From assembly GCA_028868335.1 (NCBI GenBank), contig JAGWUU010000131.1:1-8645 (forward strand): a stretch of DNA of 8,645 nucleotides. Direction: 5' to 3'. Numbering within the stretch: the first letter of the stretch is position 1; the number at the start of each line of letters is the position of its first letter. Under the pieces are notes generated by a model that did no database searches, was not told the origin of the DNA, and saw only the letters and a list, made by a program, of their open reading frames with translations. Of this stretch, positions 1-5,588 are shown piece by piece. The stretch is from Sphingomonadales bacterium (GTDB taxonomy: Bacteria; Pseudomonadota; Alphaproteobacteria; Sphingomonadales; Sphingomonadaceae). Both the position numbers and the translations under genes were made by a program.

Positions 1-259
1 CGTCCTTGGCGATTTCCACGCCGAACGGAGTATAGCCCCGCGCACCGGCGATGGCCGGATCATGGTACGAGCGCTTCTCGGGCTCGGACAAGGCGAAGAA
101 TTCTTCAGACAGCGCCCACGCACGGTCGATCAGGCCGCGATCGATCGGAAAATCGCGGACCATCGCAAAGCCGAAGGTTCGGAAACTGTCGCCGATAGCC
201 TGGGAGAAACTGGCCTTGTCGTCGGCCAGCGATAGGACGGGGAGAGTGGCAAGGGGCAT
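1..259 (-). CDS. Isopenicillin N synthase-like Fe(II) oxygenase, N-terminal part (cut by window edge)
   Basis: Only the first 86 codons lie in the window; the 3' part runs off the left edge. The ATG at 259 opens a protein beginning MPLATLPVLSLADD. It has the layout of the non-haem dioxygenase N-terminal domain: an FRTFGFAMVRDFPID segment (residues 26-40), a SEEFFALSEPEKRSY segment (51-65) and RGYTPFGVE (74-82). These correspond to the family's FGFF.V.NHGI, FF.LP.EEK and RGY.p.G blocks. Known members (isopenicillin N synthase, ACC oxidase, gibberellin oxidases and many bacterial relatives) use Fe(II), usually with 2-oxoglutarate, to oxidise small molecules. The HxD...H metal ligands would lie in the missing part, so activity cannot be judged and the substrate is unknown. 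The gene diverges from the EVE-domain gene across 63 bp that must hold both promoters. Confidence 0.85.
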   Translation of the reverse strand, partial: MPLATLPVLSLADDKASFSQAIGDSFRTFGFAMVRDFPIDRGLIDRAWALSEEFFALSEPEKRSYHDPAIAGARGYTPFGVEIAKD

Positions 260-322
260 GAGTGGACGTATCCCGGGAAATGTGTCTATGGGCGGCGAAT
301 AGACGATCTTGCGGGTGCAGGC

Positions 323-742
323 ATGAGCAAAATCAAATCCCATTGGTTGATGAAGTCCGAGCCCGACGTTTACGGCTGGGACGATCTTGTCGCGGAAGGC
401 GAAGGGACCTGGGATGGGGTCCGCAACTATACGGCGCGAAATAACTTGCGTGCCATGCAACCGGGCGACCCTGTGTTCTTCTATCACTCCAACATCGGGG
501 TGGAAATTGTCGGGATCGCGGAGATTACCGCTTCGAACATCCCTGATCCGACGGATGATACCGGGCGATGGTCCGCCGTGAAGCTGAGGGCAGTGCGCAA
601 GCTCGGACGCCCGGTGACGCTCAAGGAGATCAAGGCCGATCCGGCGCTGGCGGACATGGACCTGCTGACCAAGTTCCGCCTTTCCGTCTCGGCGGTAAAA
701 CCGGCGGAGTGGGAACACATCCTCAAACTTGCCGATCGTTGA
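323..742 (+). CDS. EVE domain-containing protein (THYN1-like)
   Basis: This is a 139-residue single-domain protein, the usual length for bacterial EVE proteins. Recognisable blocks are HWLMKSEPDVYGWDDL (residues 7-22), WDGVRNYTARNNLRAM (30-45), GDPVFFYHSN (48-57) and EIVGIAEI (61-68). Together they are diagnostic of the EVE fold, which is related to PUA and YTH domains and is exemplified by human THYN1. EVE domains have an aromatic pocket thought to bind modified bases in DNA or RNA; stand-alone bacterial versions have no established target. The ATG at 323 is the only sensible start, since the motif begins six residues later; no strong Shine-Dalgarno precedes it. The gene converges on the TPP enzyme with 37 bp between stop codons and no visible terminator hairpin. 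Family assignment is firm; cellular role is unknown. Confidence 0.93.
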   Translation: MSKIKSHWLMKSEPDVYGWDDLVAEGEGTWDGVRNYTARNNLRAMQPGDPVFFYHSNIGVEIVGIAEITASNIPDPTDDTGRWSAVKLRAVRKLGRPVTLKEIKADPALADMDLLTKFRLSVSAVKPAEWEHILKLADR

Positions 743-779
743 CTGGCGCGAGGTGAGCCCGCCGGAGTGTGGCGCGATT

Positions 780-2450
780 TCAGCCCCTGGCTTTCGCGCG
801 CAGCCCGGACACGGTTGCTCCACCGGCGCTGAGTTGTTCGATGTCGATCACCAGATGCAACAGGCGCAGGCCCTTGCGCCCTTGGGCATCGGCTAGTGCG
901 GTATTGAACTGGTCGGTCGTTTCGACCCGTGTGGCCCAGCCGCCATACGCCTTTGCAAGCGCGACGAAGTCCGGGTTGTGCAGGGTGGTGCCCACGACCC
1001 TTCCAGGAAACTCGCGTTCCTGGTGCATGCGGATCGTGCCGTAGAACCCATTGTCGACCAGGATCACCAGCATGTCGCAGCCGTATTGCACCGCGGTCGC
1101 CAGTTCCTGCCCGTTCATCAGGAAGTCACCGTCGCCAGCGAGGGCGACGACCGTGCGTTCCGGGTGGCGCAGGGCGGCCGCGACGGCGGCGGGAACTCCG
1201 TAGCCCATGGCTCCAGCGGTCGGCGCAAGCTGGGTAGGAAAGCCGTTGTAGCGCCAGTAGCGGTGCCACCAACCGGAAAAGTTTCCGGCGCCGTTGCAGA
1301 TGATCGCATCGTCGGGAATTGCATCGCGCATCGCGGTGACGCACGCGGCCATGTCAAGCGCATAGGGCGCCGGTTTGGCGGTCGACCAGTCCAGCCATTG
1401 CAGGTGCGCTTCCTCCCCTGCGTCGAAGGGGACTACATCATCGTCCCACAGCGCGGCCATCTCGGCGAACTCGGCCATGTCCGCGCAGATCGCCAGATCC
1501 GGGCGATAGACCCGGCCCAGTTCCTCCGGGTCGGGATGGACATGGACCAGGATTTGGCCGGGATGCTCGGGCGTGACGAGGGTATAGCCATCGGTGGTTG
1601 CCTCGCCCATCCGTGCGCCGATCGCCAGGATCAGGTCGGCGTTCCTGATGCGCTCGACCAGTCTCGGGTTGGGGCCATAGCCTAGATTTCCGGCCCAGGC
1701 CCTGCTCGCGTTGGAAATCGCATCCTGACGGCGGAAGGCGCCGGCGATGGGCAGGCCGATCCGTTCGGCAAAGGTGGTGAAGTACTCACGGGCCTTTGCG
1801 TGCCATCCGGCGCCGCCGACGATTGCCACCGGCGATGCGGCGTCACCGATCAGTTGCATCAGCGTGGCCATGGCGTCCGGGCACATCGCCTGCGCCGGGC
1901 GATGGACGGCCGGGCGGGGGGCGACGCCGATGACCGTTTCCAGAAGCATGTCTTCGGGCAGGGCGACTACCACCGGGCCAGGACGTCCCGAAATCGCGGT
2001 CGACCAGGCGCGGGCAACGTACTCGGGGATGCGTGCGGGATCGTCGATACGCAGCACCAGTTTGGCCAGCGGCCCGAACATCTGCCCGAAGTCGACCTCC
2101 TGGAATCCCTCACGATCCTTCATGCCCCTGTCGACGTCGCCGATGAACAGCAGCATCGGCTGCGAATCCTGGATCGCGACGTGAACCCCGATGGAGGCGT
2201 TGGTGGCTCCCGGGCCACGGGTTACGAAGCATACGCCCGGCTTGCCAGTCATGGTCCCGTCGGCACAGGCCATGAAGGCCGCCCCACCTTCCTGGCGGCA
2301 GATTACCGTCTGCACTTCGGGCGAGTCGTGGAGTGCGTCGAGCACGGCGAGGAAACTTTCGCCGGGCACCGTAAAGATGCGGTCGCAGCCCTGGGCGATG
2401 AGGCAATCGACGAGCAGGCGCCCGCCAGTGATGGTCTTGCTGTCAGTCAT
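780..2450 (-). CDS. Thiamine pyrophosphate-binding protein, acetolactate synthase superfamily
   Basis: The 556-residue protein has the three-domain layout of the acetolactate synthase/pyruvate oxidase superfamily. The N-terminal pyrimidine-binding domain (about 5-170) has VPGESF (28-33) and the activating glutamate in RQEGGA (E54). A middle Rossmann-like domain spans about 190-325. The C-terminal pyrophosphate-binding domain (about 375-535) carries the TPP/Mg motif, GDGDF at 439-443 and DNGFYG at 466-471. Such enzymes decarboxylate 2-oxo acids and often ligate the aldehyde product to a second carbonyl. The GAGNFSGWWHRYW block (387-399) differs from what I expect of biosynthetic acetohydroxyacid synthase, and no small regulatory subunit (ilvN-like) gene is adjacent. 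I therefore do not call it ilvB; the substrate is unknown. I chose ATG 2450; an in-frame GTG at 2459, immediately after an in-frame TAA, would add three residues. Confidence 0.92.
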   Translation of the reverse strand: MTDSKTITGGRLLVDCLIAQGCDRIFTVPGESFLAVLDALHDSPEVQTVICRQEGGAAFMACADGTMTGKPGVCFVTRGPGATNASIGVHVAIQDSQPMLLFIGDVDRGMKDREGFQEVDFGQMFGPLAKLVLRIDDPARIPEYVARAWSTAISGRPGPVVVALPEDMLLETVIGVAPRPAVHRPAQAMCPDAMATLMQLIGDAASPVAIVGGAGWHAKAREYFTTFAERIGLPIAGAFRRQDAISNASRAWAGNLGYGPNPRLVERIRNADLILAIGARMGEATTDGYTLVTPEHPGQILVHVHPDPEELGRVYRPDLAICADMAEFAEMAALWDDDVVPFDAGEEAHLQWLDWSTAKPAPYALDMAACVTAMRDAIPDDAIICNGAGNFSGWWHRYWRYNGFPTQLAPTAGAMGYGVPAAVAAALRHPERTVVALAGDGDFLMNGQELATAVQYGCDMLVILVDNGFYGTIRMHQEREFPGRVVGTTLHNPDFVALAKAYGGWATRVETTDQFNTALADAQGRKGLRLLHLVIDIEQLSAGGATVSGLRAKARG

Positions 2451-2459
2451 TGCAGGCAC

Positions 2460-2598
2460 TTAGCGGCAGAGCGGCGGCGCATCAATCGCTGTACGCTTCG
2501 ACGAGGGCCGCATGGTTACTGTCCCGTATTGGGAAGATACTAATTAACCACGATTTTTCGGGTTACTCGATAGTAAAGAAAGTCTTAACGTCGAGCCC
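2460..2598. promoter_or_regulatory. AT-rich divergent intergenic region with nested inverted repeats
   Basis: This stretch separates the leftward TPP-enzyme gene from the rightward small gene at 2599 and must contain the promoter of the former, probably of both. It is clearly more AT-rich than its surroundings between about 2513 and 2585. Visible elements are TGGTTA (2513-2518) inverted as TAACCA (2545-2550), TCCC (2522-2525) inverted as GGGA (2531-2534) between those arms, and TTACT-CGAT-AGTAA (2563-2576). The heptamer GGTTACT also occurs twice in direct orientation, at 2514-2520 and 2561-2567. These look like possible operator half-sites. I cannot place a convincing -35/-10 pair, so the regulatory role is inferred from position and composition. 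Confidence 0.45.
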
Positions 2599-2787
2599 AT
2601 GAGAAGAGCTCTTGTCCTCGCCGATGAAGGCGCCCGGCATCCGTTCCTGGCCAGCCTGCCCCCGCATGTTCGCCGTGGCGCGGCGCCGCAGGCGATGAAG
2701 CGCCCCGGTGGCCTGCTGAATGACCTGCGGGATTTCGTCGCGGCCTATTGTGCGTGCTTCGTGGCGGTCAGCCTCTACCTGGCCTGA
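2599..2787 (+). CDS. Small hypothetical protein with hydrophobic C-terminus
   Basis: This is a 62-residue ORF starting at ATG 2599 with a plausible protein composition. It has a charged N-terminal half with PPHVRRG (21-27) and KRPGGLLNDLRDF (34-46), and ends in a hydrophobic stretch from about F46 to A62 that could be a single membrane segment or tail anchor. I think it resembles small conserved proteins of sphingomonads, but cannot prove this without a search, and no function is known to me. Support comes from its position directly after an AT-rich promoter-like region and from the lack of a credible competing gene on the other strand. Against it, no Shine-Dalgarno is obvious. Its last 13 bp overlap the 3' end of the convergent MFS gene. 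Confidence 0.6.
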   Translation: MRRALVLADEGARHPFLASLPPHVRRGAAPQAMKRPGGLLNDLRDFVAAYCACFVAVSLYLA

Positions 2788-4091
2788 TCTTCGGCCGCGC
2801 GTTCGGCCTTTACCAGCAAGTGAGCAAGCCACGCGGAAACGAGGCACATCGCTGCGCTGAGCAGCAACTGGTTGACGATCGCCATGCCCGCGGCGGACAG
2901 TCCGGTGGCGATCAGCGATCCGATCACCATGGCTCCTGAATTGACGATGTTGTTCGCGGCGATGGTTCGCGACGTCTGCGCCTTGTTCACGAACGTCGTG
3001 AGGAAAGCGTAGAGCGGAACGACGAACATGCCGCCGGCGATGGCGATTCCCAGCAAGCAAAGCATCAGCGCGGCAGCGTGAGGCTGGGCGATGAACTGGC
3101 CGACATCCATCAGGCCGCTTCCCGGATGCGGCACCCATTGCCGGCAAACCCAGAAGAAGCCGATCACGAACAACCCCATCGCGATCACCGAAGGCGGCGA
3201 GAACCGCGCCGAAACCTTGCCCCTGAGCAGCGCATTGACCGACATCGAACCTATCGCGACTCCGATCGAGAAGATCACGAGGAACAGGCTGGCTACTTCC
3301 TTGCTGGCAGTCAGCACGTTCTTGGTGAGCGGAGGGAACTGCACGAACAGGACGGTGCCGATGGTCCAGAAGAAGCTGATCGCCATGATGGCCAGAAACA
3401 CCCGGCGGTCGTGGCTGGTGTTGCGAACGAGGTCGATCGAAGCGCGGACGAAGTGGAAATCGAGCGGGTCGGGTTCGTGGAACGGCGGGGCGGGGGGAAC
3501 CTCGCGACTGACGACATAGCCGATGATCGCCGTGCCGATCACGCCTATCGCCGCCCATTCCACCGGGACCCACCCGGCCACGATCGTCCCGGCGAGGATC
3601 GCGATATAGGTTCCTGCTTCCACCAGTCCGGTGCCTGCCAGAACCTCATTGGGATGCAGGTGCTGGGGCAGGATCGCGTATTTGATCGGGCCGAAGAAGG
3701 TGGAGTGCACTCCCATTCCGAACAGCGCCAGCAGCATCAGCGGAATCGCCATGGTGTGGACGAGAATCCCCTTCCAGGCGAGCACCAGGCCAGCGGCTCC
3801 CACGGACATGATCACGATTTCCGCCGCCTTGACCACGCGAATGATGCGGGCCTTGTCGGTCATGTCGGCCAGTTGGCCAGAGATCGCGGACAGCAGAAAG
3901 AACGGCAGGATGAACACGCCCGATGCGATCGCGCTGAACTGCCCCTCGGCCTTTTCCGACTGATAGACGCTGTACACCACGTACAGCACCATCGCGTTCT
4001 TGAAGAGGTTGTCGTTGAAGGCGTTGAGCAACTGGGTCACGAACAGCGGCAGGAAGCGCCGGCTGTGGATCAGGTGCGTCTGGGTAGTCAT
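2775..4091 (-). CDS. MFS transporter, LplT (lysophospholipid transporter)-like
   Basis: This 438-residue, highly hydrophobic protein fits about 12 transmembrane helices. The N-terminus carries LLNAFNDNLFKNA (21-33), the signature I associate with the LplT/Aas group of the major facilitator superfamily. It is followed by a motif-A-like SGQLADMTDKARI loop (71-83) and FGPIKYAILP (133-142). LplT flips lysophospholipids across the inner membrane so that Aas can re-acylate them; many alphaproteobacterial relatives fuse the transporter to acyltransferase and acyl-ACP synthetase domains. Here only the transporter domain is present, and no acyltransferase gene is visible in the window. The ATG at 4091 (MTTQTHLIH) is preferred; an in-frame upstream start at 4163 would add 24 residues with no transporter character. 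The gene diverges from pgsA across 111 bp, consistent with a role in phospholipid turnover. Substrate is inferred from family only. Confidence 0.88.
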   Translation of the reverse strand: MTTQTHLIHSRRFLPLFVTQLLNAFNDNLFKNAMVLYVVYSVYQSEKAEGQFSAIASGVFILPFFLLSAISGQLADMTDKARIIRVVKAAEIVIMSVGAAGLVLAWKGILVHTMAIPLMLLALFGMGVHSTFFGPIKYAILPQHLHPNEVLAGTGLVEAGTYIAILAGTIVAGWVPVEWAAIGVIGTAIIGYVVSREVPPAPPFHEPDPLDFHFVRASIDLVRNTSHDRRVFLAIMAISFFWTIGTVLFVQFPPLTKNVLTASKEVASLFLVIFSIGVAIGSMSVNALLRGKVSARFSPPSVIAMGLFVIGFFWVCRQWVPHPGSGLMDVGQFIAQPHAAALMLCLLGIAIAGGMFVVPLYAFLTTFVNKAQTSRTIAANNIVNSGAMVIGSLIATGLSAAGMAIVNQLLLSAAMCLVSAWLAHLLVKAERAAEDQAR

Positions 4092-4202
4092 GTTTTGCTT
4101 CTGGCAGCCCCGGTTTGGCGCGGACCCTAGCGGCACTTGCGTTGCGGACAAGAGGCAACACACTCTTTTGCACGGCGGCCAAGACGGTTATGTCATGCAG
4201 CG
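4092..4202. promoter_or_regulatory. Divergent intergenic region between LplT-like gene and pgsA
   Basis: These 111 bp must hold the start signals of both divergent genes. I see a short inverted repeat GTTGC (4141-4145) / GCAAC (4155-4159) with a 9-nt spacer, too short to be called an operator with confidence. Neither gene has a strong Shine-Dalgarno, and no clear -35/-10 pair stands out. Nothing else is recognisable. Confidence 0.3.
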
Positions 4203-4796
4203 ATGCTCTCGGTGCCCAACATCCTGACGTTGTCGCGGATTGTCGCACTGCCGCTGCTCGCCTTCCTGTTGTGGTGGCCGGACTGGGCGTGGGGCTACAT
4301 GCTGGCCTTCGTGCTTTATTGCCTGATGGGGATAACCGACTACTTCGACGGCTATCTGGCCCGGTCGAGCGGGACGGTCAGCAAGCTTGGCATCTTCCTC
4401 GATCCGATCGCCGACAAGATCATGGTGGCGACCGTGATCCTGATCCTGGCTGCGCAGGGTGTGTTGCGCGGGCCCTACGTGGGGGACATGCACGTCATTG
4501 CCGGACTCATAATCCTGATCCGCGAGATCGCCGTCTCGGGCCTGCGCGAATTCCTGGGCGGGTTGCAGGTATCGGTGCCGGTCAGCCGCCTCGCCAAATG
4601 GAAGACCACTTTCCAGATGATCGCGCTTGGTTCGCTGATCCTCGGCAACGCCATGCCGTGGTGGAGCGTGGCATTGGGCGGGCTGGCGATGAACGTGCCG
4701 CACACGGTAGGTTTGATCACCCTATGGGGCGCGGCGGCGCTGACGGTGATTACCGGATGGGACTATTTGCGGGTCGGCCTCAAGCACATGGATTGA
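4203..4796 (+). CDS. pgsA: CDP-diacylglycerol--glycerol-3-phosphate 3-phosphatidyltransferase
   Basis: PgsA transfers the phosphatidyl group of CDP-diacylglycerol to glycerol-3-phosphate at the inner membrane, giving phosphatidylglycerophosphate, the committed precursor of phosphatidylglycerol and cardiolipin. The 197-residue length and multi-helix hydrophobic profile match PgsA. The CDP-alcohol phosphatidyltransferase motif is complete: D46-xx-D49-G50-xx-A53-R54-x8-G63-xxx-D67-xxx-D71, which holds all the metal and CDP-binding residues. The start MLSVPNILTLSR is typical, and the later REIAVSGLREFL segment (about 110-121) also fits PgsA rather than phosphatidylserine synthase. ATG 4203 is chosen; an upstream alternative start at 4137 would add 22 residues of non-hydrophobic, Arg-rich sequence. 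The gene appears to be monocistronic: the next gene, on the opposite strand, ends 229 bp away. The neighbouring divergent LplT-like transporter suggests linked phospholipid metabolism. Confidence 0.95.
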   Translation: MLSVPNILTLSRIVALPLLAFLLWWPDWAWGYMLAFVLYCLMGITDYFDGYLARSSGTVSKLGIFLDPIADKIMVATVILILAAQGVLRGPYVGDMHVIAGLIILIREIAVSGLREFLGGLQVSVPVSRLAKWKTTFQMIALGSLILGNAMPWWSVALGGLAMNVPHTVGLITLWGAAALTVITGWDYLRVGLKHMD

Positions 4797-5025
4797 GGTG
4801 CCTGCGCCCCCGGTGACGAAGGTGACAGGGTGTCCGGGTGAAAATCGTTTATTATACGTACCTTATGCCAAACAAAGTGACAGATTGGCGGTTTTCAGTG
4901 TCACGCACACCAGAACCGACTCGGCTGTCAAAGAGCGAGCGCGATGATGGCGGGCGCGGGCGGGGTAGGAAACCACGGAAACGGCCAGTTGCGCGCCGCT
5001 TGCGCTGCGGATCGGCGGGTGTCGA
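4797..5025. other. Non-coding convergent gap with GTGACR repeats
   Basis: This is the 229 bp between the convergent ends of pgsA and the hutD-like gene. I find no credible gene: a GTG-started 71-codon ORF from 4838 becomes an Arg/Gly-rich run and overlaps hutD. The left part contains GTGACG (4813-4818), GTGACA (4822-4827), GTGACA (4877-4882) and the inverse TGTCAC (4899-4904). The last two form a 6-bp inverted repeat around a 16-nt loop. CCCGG (4809-4813) can pair with CCGGG (4834-4838), but with a 20-nt loop and no T-tract, so it is not a convincing terminator. An AT-rich patch with TTTATTATACG lies at about 4849-4859, resembling a -10 element without a matching -35. Confidence 0.4.
4926..4937 (-). 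promoter_or_regulatory. boxA-like sequence (possible)
   Basis: Read on the minus strand this is CGCTCTTTGACA, 10 of 12 matches to the E. coli rRNA-leader boxA TGCTCTTTAACA, the NusB/NusE loading site. From memory, the G in TTTGACA is usual in alphaproteobacterial leaders. It lies about 90 nt downstream of the end of the hutD-like gene in the direction of that gene's transcription, and no rRNA gene is present. A chance match is quite possible. Confidence 0.2.
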
Positions 5026-5574
5026 TCAGGCGCGGCGCAGGCTGACGAAATAACCGACGAAATCGGCAGGCGGGCTGGTGTCACCTTCAAGCACCGCTGC
5101 GTCGAGCGCGGCGAACCCCTCCGACGGCTGGCTGGCAATGGCGATCACGGTGGCCCCCGGTGAATGCGGCGGGCAGTGGGTCGTCATCTCCGCCTGCCTC
5201 GCGCCGCGCCGGACCATGACGTTGAGATCGCGCACCGCGCCGCCAAGCGGGTGTCCTTCGATGGCCGTATCGCCCGGAAACGCGTGGCTTTGGCCGGGTT
5301 CCAGAATGACGCTGCTGCCTTGATCAACGTAGCGGAGTTCCAGCCTTCCCTCGAGGACGGTCAGAATGCGGTCCACCTGCGCGAAGTTGGAGAATGCGCC
5401 TGCCACATCGACTTCGGCCGTGCTTATCCGCCAGGCAAAATCGTGCAGGGCTGAACCGGGCGGGAAGGAGGCAATCTCCCAGGTCTTGCCGCCGCCGTTC
5501 TTCCACGGCGTGGCCACGCGCGCCGATGCGGGCAGCATGCGCAGCGATGGGGTGGGATTGTGATGGTGCGCCAT
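5026..5574 (-). CDS. hutD: HutD/Ves family protein
   Basis: This 182-residue protein has the HutD/Ves cupin signature near its N-terminus, PWKNGGGKTWEI (23-34). It is followed by FAWRISTAEVDVAGAFSNF (46-64), DRILTVLEGRLEL (68-80), the FPGD turn (99-102) and DLNVMVRRG (116-124). HutD is a double-domain cupin of unsettled role, encoded in histidine-utilisation operons and proposed to limit hut expression; E. coli Ves is a related protein. Here no hut gene is adjacent. The start lies 14 bp after the oxyR stop on the same strand, so the two are probably co-transcribed. ATG 5574 is well supported: AAGGA at 5583-5587 (minus strand) lies 8 nt upstream. The family is confident; the gene name is by family only, and a role in histidine degradation is doubtful given the context. 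Confidence 0.85.
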   Translation of the reverse strand: MAHHHNPTPSLRMLPASARVATPWKNGGGKTWEIASFPPGSALHDFAWRISTAEVDVAGAFSNFAQVDRILTVLEGRLELRYVDQGSSVILEPGQSHAFPGDTAIEGHPLGGAVRDLNVMVRRGARQAEMTTHCPPHSPGATVIAIASQPSEGFAALDAAVLEGDTSPPADFVGYFVSLRRA

Positions 5575-5582
5575 GTTTGCTG

Positions 5583-5587
5583 TCCTT
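5583..5587 (-). promoter_or_regulatory. Shine-Dalgarno of the hutD-like gene
   Basis: AAGGA on the minus strand, 8 nt from ATG 5574, lies within the 14 bp between oxyR and the hutD-like gene. It fixes the start and indicates independent ribosome loading within a shared transcript. It is the clearest ribosome binding site among the well-defined genes here. Confidence 0.7.
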
Positions 5588-5588
5588 G

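Noticed and set aside
743..779. Terminator between the convergent EVE and TPP-enzyme genes
   Set aside because: The 37 bp contain no stem-loop of useful length and no T-tract.
2451..2459. GTG start giving the TPP enzyme three extra residues
   Set aside because: It directly follows an in-frame TAA and has no better ribosome site than the ATG at 2450; the choice is not certain.
2563..3573. 336-codon minus-strand frame overlapping the MFS gene and the small gene
   Set aside because: It is Arg/Pro-rich without motifs and lies out of frame with the transporter on the same strand. It does not indicate a frameshift, because the transporter frame is intact to its stop at 2775.
3078..4130. 350-codon open frame on the plus strand opposite the MFS transporter
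   Set aside because: Its translation is rich in Arg, His, Asp and Gln with no domain pattern. It is the GC-driven shadow of a gene whose transmembrane helices and LplT motifs are unmistakable on the other strand.
4092..4163. 24-codon N-terminal extension of the MFS transporter
   Set aside because: The added residues are Cys/Pro-rich and unlike a transporter start. They would fill most of the promoter space shared with pgsA.
4809..4838. CCCGG/CCGGG stem as the pgsA terminator
   Set aside because: The stem has only 5 bp, a 20-nt loop and no T-tract after it.
4838..5053. GTG-started 71-codon ORF in the pgsA/hutD gap
   Set aside because: It has no Shine-Dalgarno, its second half is an Arg/Gly-rich run, and it overlaps the 3' end of the hutD-like gene.
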